64,000 bases of DNA from Drosophila persimilis (GCF_003286085.1 NW_020825298.1:8308001-8372000); one strand, 5' to 3'. Positions 1 to 11,735 are shown, counted from the first letter of the stretch. Notes: a model not told the origin generated them from the letters alone. A program made the numbers and translations.

Positions 1-156
1 TTCCTCAAGAGCAACACAGTATATGGTGTCATCAGAGTGTCGACTGTCGATGATGTCCGAAGTGTGCGACTCGAAATGATGTGTAAATCAATTGTGTGTC
101 CATTAACAACGTCGTTTCCCCAAACGCAAAGCAATATAGAATTCCATAAAGAGTAA

Positions 157-699
157 CTAGATCAGATGGGTTTTCTTGGTGAAGGCGAGGAACTCCTCGC
201 GAGTCACCTCGCCGTCGCCACTGGTGTTGGCCTCGTCGATCATCTCCTGCAACTCCTCATCGTTGAGGTCCTCGCCGAGCTCCTTGGCCACACGCTTCAG
301 ATTGTCAAAAGTGCAGCGATTGGTGCGATCGTCATCGAAGAAGGCAAAGGCCTTCAGCATATCCTCCATGGTGTCCTTCTCGGCCATCTTGCGACGCATT
401 AGATACAGGAAATCATTGAACGCAATTAGACCCGTCTTGTCCTTGTCGATCTCATCCATCATGCTCTTGATCTCCTCCTTCTTGGGCTCAAAGCCCAAGG
501 CACGGATGGCCACACGCAGCTCCTTGACCTCGATAAAGCCGGTGCATTCGGTATCGAACAGATCGAAGGCCTTCTTAATGTCCTTCTTCTGTTCCAGCGA
601 TAGATCGAAGGTCGGCAGACGGACCTTCTTCGCTTTCTTGGCCTTGGACAACGATGCCGTCGACTGCATCAGTGTCGCGGTCGACACAACGCTATCCAT
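157..699 (-). CDS. Centrin/caltractin-like EF-hand protein, intronless
   Basis: The 180-residue product has four EF-hand units in centrin spacing. Loops lie at residues 49-60 (D49 to E60), 85-96 (D85 to D96), 122-133 and 158-169 (N158 to E169). The block [20 protein letters not shown] after loop 3 is typical of centrins, which are calcium-binding proteins of centrioles and basal bodies. The N-terminus is short and basic (KAKKAKK near residues 19-25). I start at the ATG at 699, because the longer frame opens at a non-ATG codon. Loop 3 is damaged: it has N at position 6 where Gly is usual and N at position 12 where Glu/Asp is usual, so it probably does not bind calcium. The gene has no intron, which suits a retrocopy. 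It lies on the same strand as, and 3' of, the 1389-2147 exon, so it may sit in that gene's next intron. Family assignment is firm; the ortholog is not determined. Confidence 0.9.
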   Translation of the reverse strand: MDSVVSTATLMQSTASLSKAKKAKKVRLPTFDLSLEQKKDIKKAFDLFDTECTGFIEVKELRVAIRALGFEPKKEEIKSMMDEIDKDKTGLIAFNDFLYLMRRKMAEKDTMEDMLKAFAFFDDDRTNRCTFDNLKRVAKELGEDLNDEELQEMIDEANTSGDGEVTREEFLAFTKKTHLI

Positions 700-1388
700 T
701 TCAATCAAATTCTAGTTCCTAATCTTTTCTGAAAATTCTATTATCGATTTGTCGTTGCTAATGTTATTTTGGAAAATTTTACAAAAATCAGTTTCGGAAA
801 AATCTTTTTACCGAAAAAAAGTTTTCTCCGAGTTTTTGTTGTGAACGTAAGCACGATCAGAGCTCGACTGGGAAAATACGAATGTTTTCCTCAACTATCG
901 GTCGGTTCCAGCACAAAAACCTACTCGATTGAAAAAAGTTATCGAATGAACAAAAACCTCGAAAATCGAGCTACCCGATTAGGATCGTTTTTCGTTTGGG
1001 AGATCTGGGAAACTTTCGTAGGAGTCTTTCCTATCTGGGAAACCCCATATACCTTCCTGTAAACAGCAATCAGAATTGAAGAGAAACTTGAACCCTCCAT
1101 CGCTCCTGCCTTTACGTAGTTGTAGATCCCCCAAAGACCCGGAACCGGACCCGGACCCGAACCCGGAGAACTGTTACCCGCAAAAAGCTAGCTGTCAAGG
1201 TGGCAAGTGGCATGCGGCAAGCGGTGGCAGGTGTCAGTCGCGGGCACCTCTGTGCGTGAGTGTTCGTTCTACGTGCCGCGAACTGTTTGCTTATCCCATT
1301 TGCCTGCCTGTTGCAGGCACGCGCCACGTGCCACGTGGATGCTCATGATTACAATTACATAAAGTGGGATGGGGAGGAGAACACTCAC
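700..1388. other. Non-coding flank between centrin-like gene and exon 1389-2147
   Basis: This holds the upstream region of the centrin-like gene and the start of the intron after the exon at 1389. A TTATCGATT sequence at about 740, some 40 bp upstream of the centrin ATG, resembles the DREF site TATCGATA. A short C-rich run with CCGGAC-type repeats lies at 1128-1164. Open frames here have no recognisable domain. Confidence 0.5.
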
Positions 1389-2147
1389 CTGCAGGTCCAC
1401 CAATGCTCCGGTTGCCGTGCCCGCGCCCATTCCCATTCCCATTTCGATGGCGGATCCGGGTAAAGTCAGCGATAATTTACGATTACGCTCGCGCTCCAGT
1501 CTCATGAGTATCTGTGCGTTCTGCTCGCACGAGTATGTGTGGGTCTTCCGGCGCCGCTCCAGACTGTACTCGAAGAGCGGCCTTGCGGCGGCATCCGGCT
1601 GCAGCTGGAGCTGTGCCTCGTCGCCGGCGTCGCAGCTGCACAGCGACTGATTGCTGCGTCCCTTGCTGCGCTTCAGCGATCCGCGATGGGAGGAGGCAGG
1701 CGTCACCCGCTGTTCGCTCACAAAATTGGAGAAGGTAACCACATTGTGATTGCTGTTGCTGTTGCCGCCGCTGCCGGGTGGCGCCACCAGAGAGCCATTG
1801 GCAGGGACTCCTCCGTCAGCCCCTTTTCGCTTCGATGGCGACACATAGAAGATATCATGCTCATCGAACTCCACACTGCGCTGAGTGCTTCCCAGGCCTC
1901 CTAAGCCTCCTACACCGCCGCCACTGCTGGCACCTCCGCCTCCCAGGGCTGTGGTGGCCGTGGCCGTGCTGCTGCTCGTGGTGCTTGCCGCACTGTTGCC
2001 GCCACTGCTCAGGTTGCAGCCGTGATCCGCCAGCGAGTGCAGCAGGGGGTGGGGGTGGGGATGCTGGCCCACTCCCCGCACCGAGAGCTGCTTGTGGAGC
2101 CGCGGAACGGAGGCGTCCAGGCCATTAGCTCGTCTTAGTTCTGTCAT
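1389..2147 (-). CDS. Coding exon of an unrecognised Gly/Ser-rich protein (probable first coding exon)
   Basis: The frame gives 253 residues from the ATG at 2147 and ends in phase 0 at CTGCAG followed by the splice donor GTGAGTGTT. An in-frame TAA lies just upstream of the ATG, so the methionine at 2147 is a credible start. A weak acceptor (pyrimidine tract then GCAAG) would place a 5' UTR exon boundary at 2149. Residues 45-87 are Ser/Thr/Gly low complexity. The non-repetitive blocks look conserved: residues 91-108 (acidic then SPSKRKG), 135-146, and 194-229, which holds SLERRRKTHTYSCEQNAQ followed by a charged stretch with LERERNRK. Residues 234-242 are a short Gly-Met run. There is no signal peptide or membrane segment, so this is probably an intracellular N-terminal region. 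I do not recognise the gene. The rest of the protein must lie below position 1, because no further exon is visible at 1-1388. Confidence 0.75.
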
Positions 2148-2162
2148 GTCTTGCAGCGGCAA

Positions 2163-3348
2163 GGAAAGTGTTGTCGTCTCTTACTCTTTCTCCGATTCTC
2201 ACTCTGCTCTGGCGCTGGCGCTGGCTCTGGCTCTCGCTCTGGCTCTGAGCTTGTCTCTAGCGACTTGCCGCCATGTCACAGCTTATTGTCATCACTTGGG
2301 GCTGGCTCTTGGCTTGTCTCTCGTCTCGTTTTGTGTCGTCTCTCGCTCGGCTTTGGCCTCATGAAATATTCATGCCCCAACACTCGACCCGTCGCTGTCG
2401 CTCTCTCCGTCTCCGTCTCTGTCTCTCTCTAAATCCGACGCATCAGCATATCACTTTGTGTGCCGTCTTTGATTTCCACCGACTCCTCCTTCTGCCATTC
2501 GCTTTTCTGCAATATTTTTAATTTTAAATTTCGGCTCCACTTTGTGGGTCCCGGCATGGGGGTGGGGCAGGGCCTAAGCCGGCTAACGATTTCCTTATGT
2601 CAATACAGCAGATTCGCAATCCGATTTGCCGGCTAACTGTTTCGATTCGGTTCCTGGCAGCCTCCTCTTCAGCTGCTGCTGCTCCTGCTCCTGCTCCTGG
2701 CATCGATGTCGCCTCATTGCCAGCTTTCACGTCTCACATTCCCATTCGAGGGTGGTGTTTTTTTCCCCCCAGATGAGAGGCTTGTTTGCCCTGTTAATAG
2801 ACTTGGCTTAGTCGATCCTGCTGGTGCTGCTCCTCCTCCTCCTCCTCCTCCTTCTGGTTGTTTGTTCTATAATAACTGCAAAGAGACACACAGAGAGAGA
2901 GAGAGTGGGAGATTAGGCTTAGGCGATATGTGTGTGTGTTGAAAAGTCTATTCTAAATTGATTTCATTGTTTGCTCCCCAGAGGGGGAGCCTGTAATAAA
3001 TTAGGGTGTGAGTTATTTACTTATTTACCAAGGCGCAAATTCCCAAAGCAAGCCAAAGACAAGAAATAAAGTGTATCTGCTAATGGGAAAGCATGTAAGT
3101 ACATCAATCAATCAATCAAACACTGACCTGAATATCAGTTTTTGATTTATCACAAGAAACAATTTAAATACTGAGGAAAGTACCTTGAACTAGATACAGA
3201 ACTACAGCAAGATACAGAGGGCAAAAGGCAGGGGTTAGGGCACAATAATCCCAATAGAACAATTAGCCAATAATCTGTGACGCAGTTCTTGGTTTCCTTC
3301 TTCGTTCTTTGTTATTTGTTTCACGTCTGAATGCCGAATGAATCGACT
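2163..3348. other. Non-coding, low-complexity stretch
   Basis: No gene is supported. The stretch contains a CTGGCT-type hexamer array (about 2206-2250), a CTCCTC run near 2826-2853 and a short GA run near 2885-2910. It is probably 5' UTR or intron of the gene with the exon at 1389-2147. Confidence 0.5.
2206..2250. repeat. CTGGCT-type hexamer repeat
   Basis: Imperfect tandem copies of CTGGCT, CTGGCG and CTCGCT are seen. A similar CTCCGG/CTCTGG array occurs near 43757-43796. Confidence 0.7.
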
Positions 3349-3461
3349 TATCGCACTAGATTATCGAGAATCAAATAAGATTTATCGAACTAGAGTATCG
3401 CTAAGACCTATCGGTTTAAATTTAATATCGAAGATCGGTCAGGGTTGATATCGGGGTATCG
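3349..3461. promoter_or_regulatory. Cluster of eight TATCG (CGATA) motifs
   Basis: TATCG begins at 3349, 3362, 3383, 3396, 3409, 3426, 3449 and 3457, always on the plus strand. Chance expectation on one strand is about 0.1 in 113 bp. The reverse complement CGATA is the core bound by the Drosophila insulator protein BEAF-32 and overlaps the DREF site TATCGATA. TATCGAT at 3457 is a near-complete DREF site. An insulator or promoter role is inferred from motif clustering only. The remainder of 3462-4542 shows no gene. Confidence 0.45.
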
Positions 3462-4547
3462 ATGAGGGTATTAGGTGATGGGATCGGTTAGGGTATTCAG
3501 GTATTGATAGCCAGTGCCTTCTGTACCACACTGTAACCTACATATATACATATACATGTACTCCCGTACGGCAGTAGCTTAAGCATAATGAAATTATACA
3601 AGGTGGGCCGCTCCCGCCACGTGCTCTCTTTTCGGGTTTTCTCTTTTCTCAGTACAATAGCAAACTTCGTTTTTATCTACCTCGCTTCAAACATGGCTTC
3701 AGACCGGGCTGTCAGTAGCGCTGAGCGTAAAATAAGACCCGAAAGAGAGTTAGCGGACCACCATGTATAGTTTCGTCATGAGCCTATGCAGTCGTTATCT
3801 CGTTTCTTTCTTTTTTTCGCCTTCTCTATCGCTCTTTCGATCTGTCGCGCTCTCGCTTACATTTAGGCACGGGCAATTCATCCCGCCTGCCCTTGAATTG
3901 TGTCTATAACTAGCACTCCCTTCTTGGTCTTCTCTTGCGAGTAGATCTTCAATCCCAAACCATCCTGAATCGAGCTACTCATCCAACAGACTCGCCGTGC
4001 TCTAGTCGGAAACCTTACCCGAATTTTTCGCTATCCTTTCGATTCTGTATTGCATTCTAAGCCATCCTCCATCCCATCCCCAACCACCAAACGCTACTCA
4101 GTAGCTCAACAATGACCCACATTTTTATGATGTGTTTTATGAAATTTAAGTCATTTGATTTAATCCATTTCCAAGCTGCAGATTGCTCTCAGCAATCCCA
4201 AAAAGGTTTTCTAATTATCCGCCAAACCTTCATCTGTCTGGGGTTTGTGCTCCATTGATTTTGCTTCCCCCCCGGCACGTGCTGGAAAAGTTATTGTTCT
4301 TTTGATATCTCATTCAATCGAAGTTTCAGTAGCCATGCCATGTGATTTTGTGTGGAAAGTCGAAACGCCGCCTTATGCTAGGCAACCGTTTATTTGTTCG
4401 GCATTTTGTTTTCTAATATTTCGATGTCAAAAACTTTTCGCATAATCGATGGCAACTTTTTAATAAGCAAAAGCCGGCGCGAAACGAAAACAAAACGCCA
4501 GAGAACAAATATAATAATCAAGCAAACAGCCAGCCAGCCATCCACCG

Positions 4548-5745
4548 CACTATGGTCCGAACGACCACTTTTGTTGGCCAAAATTAATAACTCCCGAACG
4601 GAACAAGATTTTTTCATTTAGTTTTTTGTATTGGATACATATAATCAATAAGAAATGGATTTAAGAAAAAAAATGGGTGTGGCACCGCCCCTCTTTTTAA
4701 TAATGCATATTTAAATTTTTAGTTATAGTGAAAAAAAGTATTAAGCATATTTTATTTAAGAAAACGGCGTTGCACGACTAAAAAAAATTTTGATTTAAAT
4801 AAAAATAAAATCTTTTAAAGGTTTCCGTAAATTATTGCCGAAATCCTTGTCTAGAAGCAAGGTTAACGCCTCGTTAAGTGAGATACATATGTGCCGGCTT
4901 TCCGACTGGGTCCTGTACAGCCTTACGAACTTAGTTAGCATATTTGGACATAAAGATAAATGTATTATAACAAAGGCTTGTGGCCAATCCACATATTTTC
5001 GTTCAAACATCTTTGAATTTTACCGGCATTTGTTCCGGTATGTTGCCAAACGGTAACAAATTTTCTTGCTGGTATCTTCAAAAGCTTTATTAATTTAATA
5101 TGATATGTCGCCTTATGATCCGTTTTCAAATAATTGATAATTTTACCCTTCTCTGAATTCCATTCGGCAAACAAATCTGCATTTTCGAATTTGAGGTTAT
5201 GCTCTATTAATGCAAATTCCAAGAATTGTGGTAAAAAGTGGCATTTCTAACTATATACATTTCAAAAAGAATTTATTAATCTACGACACAGAAAAGGTTT
5301 CAGGGTGGGACTAGGTAGGACTCACTTTGTACACCTTTTCAAAAATTACTTTTCATTACAAGTTGGCACATGTTGAAGGCCTCACTTTAACCTTCAATTA
5401 CGAAGACATCAGAACTACTAGAGACAGTTAAAAACTCAAAACACGTAGTAAGAACCCGACAGATTAAGATTCATCAAAAAAATTTAATCACGTCTTGGCG
5501 TTTTTCAATTTTTGAGATATCTAAAGTGGTTATTAATTTGCCACTTTTTCCCTTCACGTGCTTTACTATAAAAACAGTTGGGTTGCACAGCTGATTTTGC
5601 GAATGTGGCGCCATCTATGGAAATTTCTGGTACGCAGATTTAATGGTCGATCTTTTTCTAATGCAGAGCGATCAAAACCAGGTTTCAGTTTTGACTTTGA
5701 AAAATTAGGTTTTGGCCAACAAAAGTGGTCGTTCGGACCATAGTG
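4548..5745. mobile_element. Transib-like DNA transposon copy, non-autonomous or decayed
   Basis: The element is 1198 bp. Its first 36 bases (4548-4583), beginning CACTATGGTCCGAACG, are repeated perfectly in inverted orientation at 5710-5745. The 5-bp sequence CACCG flanks it directly on both sides (4543-4547 and 5746-5750), a clean target-site duplication. Transib elements have ends starting CACWATGG-like and make 5-bp GC-rich target duplications, so the superfamily fits well. The interior is AT-rich and too short for a full Transib transposase of roughly 650-700 residues. It contains only broken minus-strand frames at 5222-4965 and 5010-4795. The perfect inverted ends suggest fairly recent mobility. 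It was presumably mobilised by a transposase encoded elsewhere. Confidence 0.88.
4795..5222 (-). pseudogene. Possible broken coding fragment inside the transposon
   Basis: Two overlapping minus-strand frames cover this stretch. The first (5222-4965, 85 residues) runs into the second (5010-4795, 71 residues) in another frame, as expected if a single indel split one older frame. The peptides have protein-like composition, for example FERKYVDWPQAFVIIHLSLC and LDKDFGNNLRKPLKDF. I do not recognise a transposase signature such as a catalytic DDE motif. It may be a remnant of the element's transposase or captured host sequence. Confidence 0.3.
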
Positions 5746-5750
5746 CACCG

Positions 5751-8700
5751 GAAGAAGGAATTTGTCCATGAAAATGAAACCAAAGAATGGAGCAGAGGCA
5801 CGGCTTGGGGGTCGTGGCTCTAAGCTCCCTCTCTCTCTCTCTCCACGGAGTGCCTGCCATGTAATAATAACGTTAAAAGATAATGAGAAAAGCCAACAAC
5901 AAGTGGAAGTTTCACCGATCAGTGGGGATATACAATATATATGTATGTATGGAGCGGCAGCAGCCACCAATGAGGAGTAACAAATAGGCAACCGAAAGGC
6001 AAAGTTTCAAGAGTCAAGACCGTTGCCATCGTGTGTGTGGGTGTGCGTTATGTATCTGAGGATATTTATCGCTTCTTAAGTATTTTTAAGAAGTTTTCCG
6101 CCCGCCAACTTTTGTGTGTGTGTGTGTGTGTGTTGTGTCGCCTGTCGACAGCGAACACACACCAGCAAACATTTTTATCTTGGGCATATTTCGAGTGGCA
6201 CTTCACTTGTCACAAGTCTGCACGAGGGGCGGGTGGGGGAGTGGAGGTCGTTGTTCTCTCCAACATTCTTTTAGCCAAAAGTTTTTGAAGGCTTTAATCA
6301 ACTTGTGCCGCCTAATGAGCGCCTGTAATGAGTTAATTGTTTTGCATTCTTTGGCAGTTCAGAAAACTGTTCGGCAGTACTCGGTTGCTGCATTGTTTCG
6401 AAAATATCTCAGAGATTACCAAAAAAAAGTGTTGAATGTGTATTAAGAGGGGGTTTATTTTGTTGGAAGTTGAATTTTAGGAATCATTTCCACATATGAG
6501 ACGCAAACTACTTTGGTTTTGTTGTTGAGTTTTATGACTGGAGCTTCGTAATTAATTTTGACATTGATTTTGGTATTGGACTTTATTCGGGTCCCAAAAA
6601 GGGTTTTTACGTCCAGGTCGTAAAGAGCCAGGCCACCCTGTGCTCCGATAACTAGCCTAGAGCCCTCGGAAGGACAACGACATGCACAAATGAAAATCTA
6701 ATTTAGAGCAACACGCACAAAGGAGCCAAAGGCATGGGGCAAGGGGGACAAAGAAGGGTATGGAGAGGGTGGCGGGTGGGTGGCTGAGAGTCTGAGAGAC
6801 ATCCACAAGTGATACATGGCGTGGCTGGCAGGCAGTAAAAGCTTTAGCTTTCCTTTCATTTGCGTTTAAAGACCTCAAAAAGGACTTCCGCCTGCAGTGG
6901 CCTACAAATTAACATGCCCCAATCTGAGACTGTCTCTCTGCGTGTGTGTGTGTGTGTGTGCGTGTGTGTGGGTGGCATGAGTTATGAGTAAAGCAGCTGC
7001 AGACTTAATGGAAAATACTCGACCCGGGCCAAGAGTTTTGGGTCGAAAGAGCACGCAAGGCGTAAATTAGAAGACAAGAAAAAAATAAACAGGAAATGAA
7101 TGGTTTTCTTGGGAGACCGAAGATATAAATACCCTAAAGGATATTGACAGTCCTATGATAGCTCTAAGAAAAAGACTAAGTGGTTTAATTTTCAGGAAAA
7201 GAGGGTATTTCTGGCTAATGATTGTTCTTAGGAATTCTTTATATCCTCTAAATGATATAAGCACATCAAAATGTGCAATATCTGATGTTTTTTGTTAGAA
7301 ATTTTGACCTGTTCTCTTCAGAACGAAGATAGAACTTACTATTCAACCGATAGGTGCTTTCATATGATATTGTATGTGATATATCCTTCTTGTACCCTAA
7401 GAAATTCACAAGGAGGACATATGCCTGGGAGATATACGAATAGTAGTTTATGGATACAGATTTATTTCCAAACATCTGCTAAAAATCCTAATACCTTCTC
7501 TGAAAGGGTATAAGAACCAAAATGTCCGCAGCGCCCACGTATTTGCTCATGTGTGTATCTGCGTGTGTGCGCGTGTGAGTGCCTCGTAATAAGTTGTTGT
7601 AATACTCGCGTAACTCATAAATTAGACACGATCTATTACGGGATGGATTTATATGCACGAGGAGCCAGAAACAGAGACAGAGACAAGGACAGCCGCAGGA
7701 GCAAGTACTCCAATGAAGAGATCACGATGGTACAGGGACTGGGACATGGACTGGGATTTGGTTTGGATGTGTAATTTTTAATTTTTGACACGTAGCGTTA
7801 ACCAAAAGCCCCGAACATGTGTTCTTGACATTGTAAAGAGCCCCCCTCCCCTCGAACGGGACGCACCATGGGAGCGTAAAACGTATACGAGTATGTATAA
7901 ATATATTTTAAAATTCCAATTGCCAAACGATGCGTCGTAGGAGGACGAGATCGTATGAGTTCTCTGGCGGGCGGGGCCATAAATACCATTTTGGAGTGTA
8001 TACCCGCCCATAGGTGGCCCATAAAAATTTGTTTAACACGCACACACACACACGTACGCACACAGACACAGCCAGACATACGCATGCATACATGGGCAAA
8101 TCAAATTTATTTTATTTCACTTTTTTTTTTCCATCTCTTTGGGCGCTGCTGTCGTTTTTATGACAGCGCAGCAAATTAATGAAATTTACGCAATAAATCA
8201 TTTCAGCACGAAAAAAATCTACTTAGGAGAGAGAGAGATAGTAAAATGTGTTAAACAAATAAAATATAAAAAAAATATGCATATTGTATCTAAAAGGTTG
8301 TAAAGTTAAACAAACATTGTGACAGTCTAGAGAAAGAGGAAAAAAGTGAATAAAAAATGATATATTGTGGCGGCATGGATGGTTAGGTTTACCAGCTGGG
8401 ATTTTGGTCTTAAATTTTCAAATTAACACTTGACAGTGCTCTCAATTCCAATTTAATTAATTCCATAATTTTTGCTATTTAGTTGTTTGTCACTGGCTTT
8501 GAATTGTACAAGAAACCAGCAAATAAATATGTTAAACGATTAAATAAACAAACATCTAAAACATGAGACATTTTGGCATGGAAAAAATAGTCAAATAATA
8601 GAAAATATATTCAAAAGTCAACAGGTGCTTAAAGAGTTGAAGGATTGTCAAAGTGCTACCTCAGCAATATTCTAGGAAAAATATAAAGTAACCCCCTTAC

Positions 8701-11169
8701 GCCCACGCCCTTTTATACCCACCCTTTGCCCCTTCAAGGACGAAATTCAGGGCAAACATTTAATCAATTTCCACAAATTTTCGCCACATTTCGCCTTATT
8801 AGAGAATATATATATTTCCCAGTCAGTTGGATTTGGCTAAGCTGCCACATTTATTAAAAGCAAAACTTTCGCAGCCTCGACATTCCCTTGCCCCTTGCCC
8901 CCCGCCCCCCTCCTCCGATTCAGCCTCTGGCCATTTAGCAATCCCATTCGCAACTCATATTTTTCGACTTGGCCCCAAAGTGCGTTGACTGCACTTTTGG
9001 CGCTCGCATAAAACTTTTTCGAGAGCACAGACCCCCCTACCCACATTCCCCCACAGTGTCATCTGGCTTTGTGAATCCCCCCCCCCCATTTCTAACTTCC
9101 TTGCAGCACATCCCCCATATCTCTCTCTCACTTTCTCGTCTGTAATTCTGCTTGCATCCGCTTCTGAAAAGTTACGCTGCATCCAAAAATTCAAGTGGTT
9201 GGACCAAAGGCTTTTAGCTGACTTAACACCCGGCAATACTCACACAGATACTAACACACACACACTCTAATATATTGCTGTAGTGCTTCCTGCCCTTCCA
9301 TTCGCTTCACTTCCCCCCCTTTTTTAGTGGCCTCATAAAGCCCGAGCTTAAGCATGACCCCCCCTTCCCTTTCCCCGTGCCACGACTGGTGAAAGAAAGG
9401 GTTTCCTGCTTTTCGGCTAAAAATTTGCAAAAAGTCGCGCTTGAAAATTGTGCGTACATATACTCGTACATATATAATTGTATATGTGTGTGTGTATGAC
9501 ATGTATTTCAGGGGAGTGTGTGTGTGTGTACTTGGGACAAACAAAAGAGAAAATACAAAAAAAAAAGATGTTGTCGAGGATCTGGACAATGCGATACCCA
9601 TTTCTCAGTGGTCCTCTGGGGTTTTCTTGATTATACATCTTAAAAACTACCAGATCGGAGGGTTTTCTACTTAAAGATGTCGGATAAAACGCACTCTGTG
9701 AGCACTGTTCACCGATACCCTACCATATTTTCCTTTGGAAATGTGAGTATAAGATCTGAGATCTGAGCATTGATAATGGTACAGTAGTGGATATCGGATG
9801 ACCTTATCATCATCATTATGGAAATAAGTATTGAGATCCTTCTTAATTTACATTGGAGGTTCGATTCTCCGATATATAAACGGATATGATATGGCAGGTA
9901 TGGACTCCGAAACACCTCCTCTTACAGTATTTTCCCTAAATCCAGCCTACCCCTGTGTTCCCATCTGAGTACAGGGTATGCTGGCAAAAAAAACCCTGCG
10001 CAATGCCGCGCGTGACTTAAAATAAAGAAATAACTTACAGAATAGTTCAAGTCAAACAATGCGCGACGTTTGCTCGAAGAATTTAACATGGATACGCTCT
10101 GGAAACTTCCCACCATTTCCCTATATATATTCTATGTACAGCTTTCGCTGTGGGCGTGGCTTTGGCTTCACCGGCAGTACGCGAGGTCCGGTCCGAGTTT
10201 TGCATGTTTTTGCCCTGACCCTTTTCTCCGAGTTTCTCTCCCTCTCTCTCTCTCTGTCTCTCTCTCGGACAGTCAGCAGCAAAAGTTTAGCACTTAATTT
10301 TTTCTTTTATTTTTTTTGTCATTTTCTTGGGGCTTGTGGCTGGGGCTTAGAGAGGAGGGTCAATCTTTGGGTCTCTTTGTTAGGTATTATTATTTTTATT
10401 TATGGTCAAACGCATTTCGACTGCATTCTGACTTATTTACGTACCTTCTGCGTCCTGTCGCTCTGTCGCTTTATCGCCGAGTCCTGGCCGAAAGTGACTG
10501 TGAAATCAGCTTGAGTTGGATTCGAGCTCCCAGTGAGATCTGTAATGGAAAAAGGAGGTAATCCGTTAATGATTTGTTTTATTTTTTGTTTTCTTGGAAG
10601 GGGACTTAGAGAAGAATATAAAGGTATGCTTTTATTCTTAATATTATGTTATTTTCTAAAAATGAGAAATTTTGACGCTGGTGCTTAGAGTTTTCCAGCG
10701 AATATACAAATATATAGAGCACATGACATGTTTGAAATGGAAGACTTCCCCCATTCAATCGTTTCCTTTTGTCAGGTTTACGATCCCGATATTAGTCAAT
10801 AAATTCGTTAAATAATAGCCATTGGTGCAGTGGGATCTGGAATACATATTATACCGCAAATATGTATGCTTACGCGCGGCAGCGGCCGTTCTTTCGCCTC
10901 TCTATCCACCTTCCTCGTTCTTGCCGTTCCCTCGCGCTCAATTTGTCGTTCGTTCTCGGCTTAACTGCAGCTCAAACTTCTCAAGCGCTCTGCTTCTTTC
11001 GCTCTTTGGTGTTGTCTCGCTTTCGTTAGGGCTCGGACAATTCGGGGCAACAACATCCATGTAATATATACATATTGCTTAGATGATAGTGTATTGATAT
11101 TATTAAATCGTTGTGGGCTGGTGCGTCTAACTTCATGGCTTGATCTCGGCTGACTTCTGCTACTGTCGC
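5751..11169. other. Non-coding, microsatellite-rich stretch
   Basis: No gene is supported on either strand. Visible features are CT/GA runs (5826-5842, 10230-10264), TG/CA runs (6113-6133, 6941-6972, 8039-8053, 9484-9495), short C runs near 8898 and 9078, and AT-rich spacers. Open frames consist of microsatellite or low-complexity translation. Confidence 0.55.
6941..6972. repeat. TG dinucleotide microsatellite
   Basis: A TG run interrupted by a single C. Confidence 0.9.
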
Positions 11170-11735
11170 TGAAAGTTATGTACGTCTGGCTGCAGCGAGT
11201 CTCTTTTCCGATTTCTTTTGTTGTTGCTCTCCTTCTCTGCTGTGCTCTAATTCTGCCGCTGCAGCTTATCTGCTGTTGGTCTGCTATATATCTCGCTCTG
11301 CTGTTACTGCTGTTTCTCTTCTCTTTGTGTGCTGTTGATCTGCTGTTACTGCTACTGTTCTGCTCTTGCTCTGCTGTTAGTCTGCTCGTTGTCTGCTGAT
11401 GATCTGCTGTTATTGCTGTTAATTCTGTTTCTCTTCTGTTCGACTGCTGTTACTGCTACTGTTCTGCTTTTGCTCTGGTGTTACTCTTCTGTTACTCTGC
11501 TGATACTCCGTTGCTGATCTGCTGTTACTGCTGTTGATCTGCTCTTGCTCTGCTGTTACTGCTACTGCTCAGCTCTTGCTCTGCTCGTTCGCTACTGTTG
11601 ATCTGCTCTTGCTCTGCTGTTTGTCTGTTTTTACTCTGTTGTTAATCTGCTGTTACAGCCGTTGCTCTGCTGTTACTGCTGTTGATCTACTGTTAATCTG
11701 TTGCTGATCTGCTGCTATTGCTGTTCCGCATGCAG
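11170..11735. repeat. Degenerate CTG-rich tandem array, about 560 bp
   Basis: Dozens of variant copies of CTGCTGTTACTG, CTGTTGATCTG and CTGCTCTTGCTCTG are joined in register, in multiples of three bases with many substitutions. Plus-strand frames through it give Leu/Cys/Ala-rich peptides with no domain, so I read it as an old expanded satellite and not as coding. On the minus strand it is CAG/AGCAGTAA-rich. Confidence 0.85.

Noticed and set aside
176..715. 179-residue plus-strand frame opposite the centrin-like gene
   Set aside because: It is the antisense of a clear EF-hand gene and has no domain of its own.
769..1062. 97-residue plus-strand frame
   Set aside because: No domain, signal peptide or splice context. 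It lies in AT-rich DNA upstream of the centrin-like gene.
1539..1904. Plus-strand frames of 90-121 residues over 1369-2128
   Set aside because: They are antisense to the minus-strand coding exon, whose GC-rich third positions keep other frames open.
9855..9870. GGTTCGATTCTCC, resembling a tRNA T-loop
   Set aside because: No acceptor stem, D-arm or A-box sequence is found at the right distance upstream.
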